A stretch of 64,000 nt of DNA. It comes from Pycnococcus provasolii. Its lineage: Eukaryota; Chlorophyta; Pseudoscourfieldiophyceae; Pseudoscourfieldiales. The position numbers and the translations under genes are program-made. Location: positions 248,001-312,000 of the forward strand of contig CP150581.1 of NCBI GenBank assembly GCA_049487715.1, written 5' to 3'. This document shows positions 28,847 through 37,991 of the stretch, one piece after another. The notes below the pieces were generated by a model. The model was not told the DNA's origin. It made no database searches and saw nothing but the letters and a program-made list of their open reading frames with translations. The number at the start of each line of letters is the position of its first letter. Within the stretch, counting starts at the first letter, position 1.

Positions 28847-29448
28847 TGAGGAGAAAGGCATGTTTTTTCATTTGTGTTGCGCTTGTAATCGAACTGTTGT
28901 TGAAGAGAGAGAGAGAAAAAAGAGATCGCAGTTTGAACCACCATTGCACGCCGTTGGCCTGGGGTCCACCCAACCATCTTTCTTGCATGCATGCACCCAT
29001 CCTCCCACACTCATGGGACTTGCATGTGCACAGAACTAGCCTTAAGGTAGGTGGTCAAATAATACTAAATTCTGAAATCCAGAAGGAAGACTTGGACTCC
29101 TCTTGGAATGCATGTGATTGATGTGCTTTTCAACAACGACGCGATCACCGACTTCACCGTCACGATCACCATCATGGTGAAGATGAACTTACCTTTTGTC
29201 CATTATAATAAAGGCTTTAGGTTGCAACGTCAAGAACTACAACTGTGTCAAGAACCGGAACACCTGTATGGTAATTTTACTGGCTGTTTGCGCACGCCTC
29301 TTCGCCTCTTCGGCTGCCATTGGATGCGCACATTTCATAGTTATGGCCATGGGGAACGGGATCCCTTAGGGTGGTGGTGGTGACCAGTGGCACCGCCAAC
29401 GTGCACGTGACCCGTGGTGACCTCTCTCGTGGTGTTAGCTCCCATAGG
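28847..29448. other. spacer, no gene supported
   Basis: 600 bp between amine oxidase and the GT92-like gene. A 91-codon frame at 29108-29383 begins with ATG but has no recognisable features. GA-repeat near 28900-28925. Confidence 0.35.
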
Positions 29449-31533
29449 ATGAGAAGAATGCAATGCGCACTACTTATAGTATGCGTATCATCAGCAGGTT
29501 TTTCCACGAGCGTGTCTGTCATCTCGAAGGGGCAAGCAAAGATTATACGTCACGCTGACGCCGCAGCCTTGCGCGCATCGCAGTATTATTCAAGAGATTC
29601 GCCGTCGTCATACAGAGTGGTGAGGCCAGCTTCTTCAGCAGACGTAAGACGCCGTTGGAGATGGCGCGCCTTTCAACACCCGAACCAACAACAACTTCAC
29701 GAACCGGCTCGTCTGCCAAACACAAGAGAACTGATTACACATACGATTAACAGAGCAGGGAGGTCGTTCCATCCGGCCACACCAGCCGTGCAGATACAAG
29801 ACAACACTTCGCAGCAAGTGAAATCGAGATGGAAACCTCTGTCGAGCTTTGCTGAACTTCGAAAAATTAGCGAACAGCTTGTCGCTTTTGAGAAACATCA
29901 GAAGGATGACATCAACAAACTGCGCGAGGCGATCGAACAAAGCACACGTCACGCACCCCTCTACACACGGCAACGGCGCGACATCGATCTTTCAATACAA
30001 ATACAGTATGCAAACAATAGGTGCGATGCGGCACGCAGACGCGCTGCGCAAACGCATGAACCGCGCGTCGCGTTCGTGATAACAACATCGTTGGATGGAC
30101 TCGACCTTGCGAAGGACCTGATACCGCAGCTCATTTATCACGCGGAAGTTGGCGTCGGAGACACGTTCATCTTTTACGACGCACCAAAGACGCCGCGTTA
30201 CCAATCAGCACGCGACCTGCTTCAGAGCCTGTACAGCTGCGTGCACTTCGTCGACACCGCATTCGAGGACCGGCGTGGCAAAAATGAGGGCCGCTGGGTC
30301 CCGATGGAGAGCTACGAGTGGCGTCGCCAGCGGCTGTGGAATCACCCCGACCTGCAGTGGTTCCGCACGGACGAGTACGGCGTGCGTTGGGAACGCGTCG
30401 TGGGGCGTGCGCCGCACTCGCCCACAGGCTGGATTAGCAACATGACAATGTCCGCCTTCGCGGTGGCGTACCATTCGCCTCAGCCACGGTATGGCAGTTT
30501 CAGAGTCATGATCAAGCAATGCTTCAACGCTCAAGAGGCGATAGCAATGGCGATCGAAAGAAACATATCCCTCATTGCGTTGCATGACAATGACGAGCTG
30601 TACTATCCGTCATGGCCTGGTGGCCTTGGCGGAGTGACGTCACCTCTGTCACGATGGAACGTTCAGCAGAGCATTGCGAGGGTGAAAATGTTCCTGCGGG
30701 CGAGCGAGGGGAGCGCGCCGCTTGGCGGGCGAGAGCCGCCACTTGCTGCGGATGTTCTACCCATGGGTTGGTCCAGCGAGCGTCGCGGGACGTTCTCTAT
30801 CCCTCGCGCTTTGCAGGATGCGCTCGTCAAGCAGCCAAATGGCAGGTTTATTCGGCAGATCCAAATATTGAATCACCAGCACAAGGTGCTTTGGGCAAAC
30901 GGATACGAGAAACGCTTTGAGGAGTCAAACTTGTTTGTGCGAGGTGTGCACTTCCGTCCGAAGTGCAAGACGACGGATACTGTCACGCACCTGTGCAAGT
31001 GTGACAACTATGCGAAGTGCAACATGTGGCTTCCCAACCACCTGGGTATGAATTTGTACTGGAACGGCAAGCCGTTTGGCGTTGTGGCCGCTGATCTCCA
31101 GATTGGTGGTATTCATGGCTTCACCGTGTCAGATCCCAGCGGTGTGCCGTGGCGTGTACGCTACCTTCAAGCGCATGAGGTGTACATGCATCCGGACGTC
31201 GCGTTGCTGCACTACCCGTACGCAAACTTGGCGGAGGTTTCCTCCAAAGCTAACAGATTTGGCTGTGAAACAGGCTTAGATCCGGAAAGTCCGCGCCTGC
31301 CTTATGAGAATATCACGAGTTGCTTCATATTTCCCATCGACTTCATGTCGTACGCGACGGCGAGAATGAATGCAACGGGCGTGCCTGATTTCTTTAGGAA
31401 TTCCATCGCCGTTCCTCCTTGGAAGGCGCACGATTTGTTTCAGCGTGGTTATTATCTAACGATTCCTGAGCCGGCGGCCATTATAAAAGTCGCTCACGCG
31501 CGTATGCGTGCTCATGCAATGAATCAAAATTGA
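29449..31533 (+). CDS. secreted or Golgi glycosyltransferase, GT92-like
   Basis: 694 residues from ATG 29449, which gives a clean signal peptide or anchor (MRRMQCALLIVCVSSAGFST); the upstream open frame has no ATG. The stem up to about 190 is low in structure. The catalytic region begins PRVAFVITTSLDGLDLAKDL, shows GVGDTFIFYDAP, EAIAMAIERNISLIALHDND with the D-N-D-E acidic motif near residue 385, GWISNMTMS and, towards the end, LLHYPYANLAEVSSKANRF, which resembles the HYP..S...K motif of the GT92 (DUF23) family. A pair of Cys-rich turns (CKCDNYAKCNMW) may be disulfides. Substrate unknown. The stop is 43 bp from the convergent methyltransferase pseudogene. Confidence 0.65.
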   Translation: MRRMQCALLIVCVSSAGFSTSVSVISKGQAKIIRHADAAALRASQYYSRDSPSSYRVVRPASSADVRRRWRWRAFQHPNQQQLHEPARLPNTRELITHTINRAGRSFHPATPAVQIQDNTSQQVKSRWKPLSSFAELRKISEQLVAFEKHQKDDINKLREAIEQSTRHAPLYTRQRRDIDLSIQIQYANNRCDAARRRAAQTHEPRVAFVITTSLDGLDLAKDLIPQLIYHAEVGVGDTFIFYDAPKTPRYQSARDLLQSLYSCVHFVDTAFEDRRGKNEGRWVPMESYEWRRQRLWNHPDLQWFRTDEYGVRWERVVGRAPHSPTGWISNMTMSAFAVAYHSPQPRYGSFRVMIKQCFNAQEAIAMAIERNISLIALHDNDELYYPSWPGGLGGVTSPLSRWNVQQSIARVKMFLRASEGSAPLGGREPPLAADVLPMGWSSERRGTFSIPRALQDALVKQPNGRFIRQIQILNHQHKVLWANGYEKRFEESNLFVRGVHFRPKCKTTDTVTHLCKCDNYAKCNMWLPNHLGMNLYWNGKPFGVVAADLQIGGIHGFTVSDPSGVPWRVRYLQAHEVYMHPDVALLHYPYANLAEVSSKANRFGCETGLDPESPRLPYENITSCFIFPIDFMSYATARMNATGVPDFFRNSIAVPPWKAHDLFQRGYYLTIPEPAAIIKVAHARMRAHAMNQN

Positions 31534-31576
31534 AAAATGTATTGTAAAACTGTAGCACTACGAGGTACTTTTACAC

Positions 31577-32359
31577 TTACAGATACTGCATGACTGTGAG
31601 TCCTCTGGTGTTGTTCGCTTCACTCCACCCGTCGAGCCGGCGAATCACACCCATGTGCATAGCCTCCTGCGTGCTCTTGTCTACGCACCAGTACGCATCG
31701 CAGTTGGTGTCATCGACGAAGAGGATGTGAAAGTTCTTGTCGGCAAGGAACTGCATGTTGAGTATGTCTTTCAGTGCGACTTCGTACGAGTGGCCACCGT
31801 CGACGGAGATGATGTTGCACTTGGTGAGCGGGTGGTCTGCGTGAAACTGCCGCACGGTGAGTAACGAGTTGCCTTTGATGATTTTGAGTCGATTTGACTT
31901 AAGGTGATCGTTTCTCGGCGAGCGAATGTACTCTTCTGCTTTCTCGTTATACTCCTTCTCCCAAAGGTCGAACATGATGACGTTCGCTTGAGGTGCTGCC
32001 CACAGCTATCTCAGTGCGCTGTGTCCTGCGTTGAATCCAATTTCGCAAATAGTCGTCACGCACTCGTTGCCTAAGTTGGCGAATGCGGTGTAAACCTTCG
32101 GTTCAATGGTCATGTGTCCTGAGTGGCTCTCCATGTGCTCGTCTTGGTTTGCGTATATTGCGTCGTCAAGTCCTTCTGACAAGCGAATAATTTCTGTCAA
32201 GTCCACGTCTCTCCACTTGGCTGTTCTTAGAATTTCGTCGGTGCGCGCGTTGCACCGTCTGTGAGTCATCCTTCCTCCATGTGAATAAACGTGCTGCCCG
32301 TTGATCTTTCGATGTGCATGCGGACGTTGATGACGTTGTCTTCGGACCCACGGTTCCAT
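31577..32359 (-). pseudogene. class I SAM methyltransferase gene interrupted by one TAG
   Basis: One frame runs from ATG 32359 (MEPWVRRQRHQR) to 31577 except for a TAG at 32006-32008. Before it comes the SAM loop TTICEIGFNAGHSALR. After it the same frame continues LWAAPQANVIMFDLWEKEYN, IISVDGGHSYEVALKDI and FVDDTNCDAYWCVDKS. This is the order of a Methyltransf_24-type Rossmann methyltransferase. A tryptophan at the stop position would fit (TGG to TAG, one change). Upstream of the ATG the frame is open and reads like a signal peptide but lacks ATG. It may be a recent pseudogene, a strain polymorphism or a base error. Substrate unknown. Confidence 0.7.
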
Positions 32360-32531
32360 ATTAGATGTCGCGTCGTGATCTTCCCTCCCAGACCCTTCCC
32401 TACTACTCGCGAGTGCATTCGCCAAGGTGCAAGGTGCCAAGCAGGTGATAAGAGCACTAAGCACTAAGCAGCAATAAGATAAGAAACCACCACCACCACC
32501 AAACCAAACCAAACCACCACCACGACTACTA

Positions 32532-32804
32532 CTACGAGAGAATGAAGAGTCTTGGAATCTCGCGGAGACGGTTCATTTCTGCTGTGACTGCGTCGAGTTG
32601 CGGTTTGAACTTTTGGAACTCCTGCATGCTGATGGGGTTCGCAAGCTTGAGTGTGCTGAAACTGGTGTTTCTTGAGAGTGCAACGTAGTGTAGGGATTGG
32701 GTGAAGTATGAGCGGGTGCCTCGGTCGTTGTGGTAGGTCAGGCTTGACGTTGTTTGTCCTTGCGCCGAATGCGTAGTGACGACAAAGCTCGGTTCCTGAC
32801 GCAT
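32532..32804 (-). pseudogene. C-terminal fragment of a PIF1/Helitron-like helicase
   Basis: 90 codons. SFVVTTHSAQGQTTSSLTYH followed by SLHYVALSRNTSFSTLKLAN matches motifs V and VI of superfamily 1B helicases of the PIF1 and Helitron type, where THK.QG.T and YVALSR are typical. The Walker motifs and the rest are missing. The frame begins exactly where the 110-bp satellite starts, so the satellite seems to have replaced or invaded the rest of the gene. Probably a mobile-element relic. Confidence 0.65.
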
Positions 32805-33246
32805 CGTGCGCGTTCGTCAGATCGCGCGCGTGTACACGACCTTACGTGTCTTCGTGGATTCAAGGTATCACGTGAGCGTCTCCTGAGTAGCGTGCGCGCG
32901 CGAGCATGACGCATCGTGCGCGTTCGTCAGATCGCGCGCGTGTACACGACCTTACGTGTCTTCGTGGATTCAAGGTATCACGTGAGCGTCTCCTGAGTAG
33001 CGTGCGCGCGCGAGCATGACGCATCGTGCGCGTTCGTCAGATCGCGCGTATGTACACGACCTTACGTGTCTTCGTGGATTCAAGGTATCACGTGAGCGTC
33101 TCCTGAGTAGCGTGCGCGCGCGAGCATGACGCATCGTGCGCGTTCGTCAGATCGCGCGTATGTACACGACCTTACGTGTCTTCGTGGATTCAAGGTATCA
33201 CGTGAGCGTCTCCTGAGTAGCGTGCGCGCGCGAGCATGACGCATCG
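32801..33246. repeat. 110-bp tandem satellite, four full copies
   Basis: Unit begins GCATCGTGCGCGTTCGTCAG and recurs at 32801, 32911, 33021 and 33131, with a partial fifth at 33241. Copies 1-2 share GATCGCGCGCGTG while copies 3-4 share GATCGCGCGTATG, otherwise near identity. Each holds GGTATCACGTGAG, the same CACGTG palindrome context found in the LTRs. 110 is not a multiple of three, so it is not coding. A GTGCGTGCGC run ends it. Confidence 0.95.
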
Positions 33247-33423
33247 TGCGCGTGCGTGCGCGTGCGTGCGCATGCGTGCAATTGATGCATGTGCGTGATG
33301 ACGCCCGCCGCCGCCTGCTGATGCGTATCACGGCTCACTGAAAGCCTCTCGTCCCGCTACTCGAAGTGTACACGTCACTCTCGTCAGGCTCACGGGCGTA
33401 GTGAGTGAGATTGTCTGAAGCGG

Positions 33424-33800
33424 ACATGACTGTCCGCCGGGATGCCGTCGTTATCGTCGTCTTCATCCTCGCTATCTGGGATGCCGTCGCCGTCGCTGTC
33501 CACCTTCTCGAGGTGGTCGGGATGCCGTCGCCGTCGTCGTCGTTGTCTGGCTGTCCGAGATGCCGTCGTTATCGTCGTCGTCATCCTCGCTATCTGGGAT
33601 GCCGTCGCCGTCGCTGTCCACCTTCTCGAGGTGGTCGGGTTCCGTCGCCGTCGTCGTCGTTGTCTGGCTGTCCGAGATGCCGTCGCCGTCGTGTCCTGAC
33701 TGTCCGGGATGCCGTCGTTATCGTCTGTCGTCGTCCTCGCTATCTGGGATGCCGTCGCTGTCGCTGTCCACCTTCTCAAGGTGGTCGGGAATAAAAGGTC
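33424..33800 (-). pseudogene. decayed thrombospondin type 3 repeat tract
   Basis: On the minus strand DSDGDGIPDSEDEDDDNDGIP and related motifs occur several times, but in different frames. The DNA repeats with a 118-bp step (for example 33478 and 33596), which is not a multiple of three, so the calcium-binding motif hops frame from copy to copy. The TSP3 pattern is clear; an intact gene is not. A fragment EKVDSDGDGIPDSED with DHLEKV spacer is the best-preserved unit. Confidence 0.6.
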
Positions 33801-33952
33801 TACCACATGTCCTAGGAACTACCTGCCAGGATGTAGCCGCCGACCAGCGATTAGGTTCCCGGAACAGGTAAACCCGAAAGGGTCTACCGAATAGATGGCC
33901 AGGTGTCAACTTTGGGATCCATAATTAAACAAGTTCTTCATACCATCTGGCC

Positions 33953-34143
33953 CCCGACCTGTGGCGCCTAGGGTCCCTCCGACTTATTTGGTCCAGCGAT
34001 TTTCGCCGACCTGTGGAGCCTAGGGTCCCTCCGACTTATTTGGTCGGCCGACCTGTAGGCCCGACCAGCGATTTTCGTCCCGGTAACCATAGACCCTAGA
34101 GGGTCTACCGAATAATTCGGGGTTAGATAATTCGGGGTTTGGG
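33953..34143. repeat. nested short direct repeats before the RAV1 fragment
   Basis: CGACCTGTGG(C/A)GCCTAGGG through TCCGACTTATTTGGTC occurs twice (about 33954-33994 and 34008-34048), with CAGCGATTTTCG after each. GACCAGCGATT...GGGTCTACCGAATA occurs at about 33842-33896 and again at about 34065-34113. The stretch ends in two ATTCGGGGTT motifs just upstream of the next ATG. It looks like remnants of a non-coding mobile element. Confidence 0.65.
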
Positions 34144-34188
34144 CTCCTTGGAGTCATTTTAGCTTCTCGGTTCGCTCCTTTTCGATCA

Positions 34189-35274
34189 ATGGCGCCTCCT
34201 TGGACCCCCGCGTACGTGCTGGAGTCGCTCTTCATGCGCGACCTCATATTCCCGCGACTCGCACTGAGACTCATGCAAGCAAGACTCAACGCGTCGACGG
34301 AATGGACAGCGACGTTCTCAGAGCAAGCACGCGCGCCCTTGCTTGACACACCGCCCGCGCAAGATCTGCCGCTCGACTCCTCAGAGGGACTCGAGATGAT
34401 TGACCTAATAGCTATGCGGTGCCCGCCTTCCGACTCCGTGGCGGCTGGACTAGCAGTGGCGTATGGACGACTCATCACGTTCGCCATCGACGGCGAACAG
34501 CCGAACACGCAGCTCGACGAACACGCGAGATTCGTGCACGTCAGCGTTCGCGCGCGGGCGTGCAGCCCGACAGAAAGCTCGCGCAGGATCACTCCGAAGG
34601 AAGCGAGCATCGCGCGGAGATCGTCGAGCATCGTCGCGCTTATGGACGTGCTCGTCGATGGCGACGGCGACGGCGCAACTATGCTCGAACGCCTACGGCT
34701 CGGCGAGTGGGCGCCGCGGGCGAAGCTCGTTGCTGTTTGCGAGACGGCGGCGAAGCAGGCGTTTGCCTCGTCCAAGGACCCGGAGAAGTGCGCGCTGCTA
34801 TACGTCGCGCTGGGCAAGCACAAGATTCTCGGCGGGCTGTATAAGGCGACGGGAAACAAGGCGGTGGGAACATTTCTTATGACGCGCGACTTTGCAAACA
34901 ACGAGTCTGATCGCGACGCCGCATCGAAGAACGCGCTCGCTCTTATGTCGAAGCAGCGCTACGAGCTCGCCGCGGCGTTTTTGGTGCTTGCAGGTTCCCC
35001 CGGCGACGCGTGCGATGTGCTCGCTCGTCGCGCGGATCGCCTGAGTCTGGCTATTTCGCTGTTGCGTCTTTTGGTCGGCGCTGACGAGAGGCTCCCTGAA
35101 TGGGCCGAGAGGTTTTTGTTAGACGAACGGCACGACGCGCGCAGCACAATCAGAAGCTTGCACGCGTGGCTGACTGACTCTAATTACGGTGACGCCGGTG
35201 ACGACGCAAGGACGGCGGCGTACACGTTCCAGAGCAGCGAGGTGAGCGGTAAGGACGTCAACTGGTGGTCCTGA
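34189..35274 (+). CDS. RAV1/DmX-like C-terminal domain as a free-standing gene
   Basis: 361 residues from ATG 34189. The region near 205-310 matches the Rav1/Rabconnectin-3 C-terminal helical domain: DPEKCALLYVALGKHKILGG, YKATGNKAVGTFL, then DAASKNALALMSKQRYELAA and AFLVLAGSPGDACDVLARRA. In yeast RAV1 is the large subunit of the RAVE complex that assembles V-ATPase, and its homologues exceed 1300 residues with N-terminal WD40 propellers. Here the WD40 part is missing and a repeat island lies directly upstream. So this is either a split or truncated gene, or a duplicated fragment. The first 60 residues (TPAYVLESLFMRDLIFPRLA) still look like the same superfamily. Confidence 0.65.
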   Translation: MAPPWTPAYVLESLFMRDLIFPRLALRLMQARLNASTEWTATFSEQARAPLLDTPPAQDLPLDSSEGLEMIDLIAMRCPPSDSVAAGLAVAYGRLITFAIDGEQPNTQLDEHARFVHVSVRARACSPTESSRRITPKEASIARRSSSIVALMDVLVDGDGDGATMLERLRLGEWAPRAKLVAVCETAAKQAFASSKDPEKCALLYVALGKHKILGGLYKATGNKAVGTFLMTRDFANNESDRDAASKNALALMSKQRYELAAAFLVLAGSPGDACDVLARRADRLSLAISLLRLLVGADERLPEWAERFLLDERHDARSTIRSLHAWLTDSNYGDAGDDARTAAYTFQSSEVSGKDVNWWS

Positions 35275-35497
35275 GACCACCAAGAGAAACCTGTATTTTC
35301 AGAAGTGTACCCTATCTATGTGACAAAGACGACAATGTACTATTATATGTGGATCCCCGAAACTGTAAAATATCAAATATGTGATTCGAACCGGGGAACC
35401 CGACGTGGAAACCCTAATAGTCCGTCCGTGCGTCCCTCCTCCAGTCGCCCCCTCCAGCACCAGCACCGGCACCAGCACCGCCGACGTCGACGGCTTC

Positions 35498-35764
35498 ATG
35501 GCGGAGGCGGCTGTCGCGGGCTTCGGTCCCAAACGGCTGTACAAGGACCTGCTCAAGGCGTCCAAGTACCTCGCGCAAAAACAAAACATTCCACACGCTG
35601 TCCTCGCCGACCAGGTGCGACGCCAGTTCAAGCAAAACATGGCAATCACCAATGCAGAGGAGGTGGCGAAGTGCATCGAGAACGCGAGAAGAGCACTCGT
35701 CAACTTTGCGGCGCACGAAATGAGTAGCAAGTTACCACCAAAGCCGAGCGAGTCGTCGACATGA
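35498..35764 (+). CDS. small LYR-motif (Complex1_LYR) protein
   Basis: 88 residues from the only in-frame ATG (35498); the frame is open upstream to 35381 but without ATG. It shows the three-helix LYR pattern: RLYKDLLKASKYLAQ (LYK in place of LYR), then VLADQVRRQFKQNMAITNAE and EVAKCIENARRALVNFAAHE. LYR proteins are small mitochondrial factors that bind acyl carrier protein and help assemble respiratory or Fe-S complexes. The tail contains KLPPKPS; FMC1-type ATP synthase assembly factors are one possibility, unproven. Confidence 0.7.
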   Translation: MAEAAVAGFGPKRLYKDLLKASKYLAQKQNIPHAVLADQVRRQFKQNMAITNAEEVAKCIENARRALVNFAAHEMSSKLPPKPSESST

Positions 35765-35831
35765 ACTTGGTATTGAACCCCCCCAAAAAAAGGGCGAAAG
35801 AATATGTTGTGTCACTTGATTTAATGTTTTA

Positions 35832-36239
35832 TCATAGTACTTCTTTTTCTTTTTCACTTCGTGCCGTACGAAGGGGGATGGCAATGCCACGAAAGCGGAT
35901 CAATTCGGACGCTGTGAATGCCTCCTCGTCACCGTCTGTGTTGGTGGCATCGTCGACCTGGCGCAGCCACGTGAAGACGCCGTGCATCACACGTCCGACG
36001 CGTCGAGCCGTCCAGCGCGGCGGCGCGTTGTCGTCTGTGCTGGGGACTCCTTTCCCTTTCTTACCCGCTGTCGTTGACGGACTGTTCAGTTCTCGTCCGG
36101 CGGCGGCTTTTGGCGTAGGTGGAGGAGGTGGAAGTGCAAATTCGTCAGGTGGTTGTTGCCACTCCGCGGGAGCAATCTGTGTTTGCGCAAGGTTCATCGG
36201 CGAAGGCAGAGGAGCTCGTTCCTCCTCCTCCTCCTCCTC

Positions 36240-36277
<38 letters not shown>

Positions 36278-36821
36278 AAGCGAGCGGGCCTGCATTCGTT
36301 GGTTGTTGAGTCGCTGTTGTTGAGGGCTGCGCTCTCCGCGGCGACGGTGAAGGCAAGCCTTTTGCCGAAGCACCCACCATCTGTGTGCCCTCTTCACCCA
36401 CCAAGCGCACGAGCAGGTCGTCCTCGTCACCCTCATCGTCCTCGTCGTCATCGAATATTGTCACAACTTTATTCTTCCCTTTGTTCTTGGTTGTTGGGGA
36501 AGCAAGTGCCGACGTTTTGGGTTTCTTCCCCGCTTGCGGCGACGTCGTAGGCGTCGTCCGTTTACGCGTGTACGTCGCATCAGGCGCCTGGTTTTTCGCC
36601 GCCACCTCAGCAGCCCTCCATCCCGGCGACACGGAGTCTGCCGCGGCCGCGCCAGCGTCGTGAGGAGAGGCGACGACGTGTGTCGTGTGCAAAGGCGATA
36701 CTTTCTCGTACGGAATATCTTCGTCTGACGAGCCGGCGCCGACGGAGGGTGATGCGAGCAGGGCGTTGAGCGTGTTGTCGTCGAGGTTCTGCGTGAAGGG
36801 CTCCTGCGTGAGCGGGAGCAT
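35832..36821 (-). CDS. acidic disordered protein, unknown
   Basis: 329 residues from ATG 36821 (MLPLTQEPFTQNLDDNTLNA); the frame is open upstream through an AC dinucleotide tract, which I take as 5' untranslated. Mostly disordered, with a nuclear-localisation-like TYTRKRTTPTTSPQAGKKPK, an IFDDDEDDEGDEDD stretch and a run of Asp then Glu coded by GTC and CTC triplet repeats (36215-36275). Only the last 60 residues look folded (PRWTARRVGRVMHGVFTWLR). Probably nuclear by composition; family not recognised. Confidence 0.6.
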
Positions 36822-36857
36822 GATGATAAAAAAAGAAAAGCGAGCACAGTCTGTGAA

Positions 36858-36880
36858 CACACACACACACACACACACAC
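36858..36880. repeat. (AC)n microsatellite
   Basis: A run of about eleven AC dinucleotides 35-60 bp upstream of the acidic protein's ATG, in the likely 5' leader. Confidence 0.9.
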
Positions 36881-37223
36881 TTATTATGGATAGTGTGCAC
36901 ACGACAAAGACAAGACAAGAAGAAGAGGGAGAGGGAGACACACCCAGCGAGAGTACTACGATAGAGTACGAGGGCACAGGGGGTGATGAGGATGAGGGGT
37001 GGGAAATTGTGCGAAATGGCGCCAAAGCCAAAGCTGACTGTGAACCCCAAAAAAAATGGTTGGCATACCGGCAAACCCCGAAAACGAATCCTGGGCGCAA
37101 CCCTTGGGCTTTGTTCCGCACCTTTATGGCACGTGCCGTAAGTAGTCATATCAAATTCAAGCCTTTATTAATGTATGCACGCAATATGAATGAATAGTTC
37201 ACACAATTCAATAGTCTACTGAG

Positions 37224-37796
37224 TTAGTCGTTCAATGTGAGCGTGAACGCCGTGACCGTCTCGTCGTTCGCATTCACAACCAGAGGGAGCGACAGATCCT
37301 TGCACACACCGCCAATCAATACCAAGCGTATGCCGCGCTGAGACGTCAGGCGGTCGGCCGCCTCTGTCGCCTTCTCAAATTTGAACCAGTTGTCCTCGTC
37401 GAGACGCGAAAACCACAAGGCAAGAGCTCTGGGCGCAAGGTACTCGCTCTGGAACGTCTCGACGTGGAGTCCCCCCCGAGGCACGGAGACGTTGAGTCGT
37501 TCTGCTAGCCTTAGCACGCTTTCCTGAAGAGCCTCAATACACTCGTTGGACGGCTTTTGGTAGGTTCGCGCCCATTGTGACAAGCAGGCGCGCGCACCTT
37601 CAGACTTGGCGCTGATGTCGAAGTTATCCCTGAGGAGGTACGGTTGCGACTCGTCGACACCCGCGAACAGCGCGTCTGACCACTCTGCGAACTGCGTGCT
37701 TACGGGCACTTCGTCTTCGCCTGCGCCCCGCGAGCCGAGCGAGCCGAGCGAGGCCGCTGAGGGCGTGCGCGCTCCCATGATCATCTCGAACGCCAT
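37224..37796 (-). CDS. conserved-looking hypothetical protein
   Basis: 190 residues. The N terminus is short and Ser/Gly-rich. From residue 35 on it reads as one compact helical and beta domain: FAEWSDALFAGVDESQPYLL, LSQWARTYQKPSNECIEALQ, SVLRLAERLNVSVPRGGLHV, RALALWFSRLDEDNWFKFEK and RGIRLVLIGGVCKDLSLPLV. No signal peptide or membrane segment. I cannot name the family. It is divergent from the GNAT gene with a telomere-like block in the 195-bp spacer. Confidence 0.6.
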   Translation of the reverse strand: MAFEMIMGARTPSAASLGSLGSRGAGEDEVPVSTQFAEWSDALFAGVDESQPYLLRDNFDISAKSEGARACLSQWARTYQKPSNECIEALQESVLRLAERLNVSVPRGGLHVETFQSEYLAPRALALWFSRLDEDNWFKFEKATEAADRLTSQRGIRLVLIGGVCKDLSLPLVVNANDETVTAFTLTLND

Positions 37797-37902
37797 GGCG
37801 AGACCCGAAAAAAAAACACGAACGAATATCAGGGGGGATCACTCGGACGGACCTAAAAAACCTCAAGACGCGTCAGAGAGAAAAAATCAGTAGGACCAAC
37901 CC

Positions 37903-37937
37903 AAAACCCAAAACCCAAAACCCTAACCCAAACCCCG
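37903..37937. repeat. telomere-like block in divergent promoter
   Basis: AACCCAAAACCC units followed by CCCTAACCCAAACCCC, between the starts of the hypothetical gene and the GNAT gene (55-140 bp from each). Confidence 0.65.
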
Positions 37938-37991
37938 AAATCCCTGATCCCAATTCTGCGGCTCCTAGCTCGTGATTTTCCTCGTTCGCGC

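Noticed and set aside
27073-29121. 682-codon plus-strand frame overlapping the amine oxidase
   Set aside because: It is Arg/Gly-rich and out of frame with a clear FAD enzyme; it results from the extreme GC bias at third positions. The antisense frames of 455 and 417 codons have the same cause.
32801-33246. CRISPR-like look of the regular 110-bp repeat
   Set aside because: There are no unique spacers; the whole 110 bp is repeated. It is a satellite in a eukaryotic genome.
33080-33331. 83-codon minus-strand frame across the satellite
   Set aside because: It exists only because part of the satellite lacks stops; Arg/Ala/His repeats with no homologue.
34020-34901. 293-codon minus-strand frame opposite the RAV1-like gene
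   Set aside because: The plus strand shows RAV1 motifs; the minus frame is Ser-rich shadow sequence running into non-coding repeats.
35381-35420. tRNA T-loop-like GATTCGAACCGGGG
   Set aside because: No acceptor, D or anticodon stems can be formed around it on either strand.
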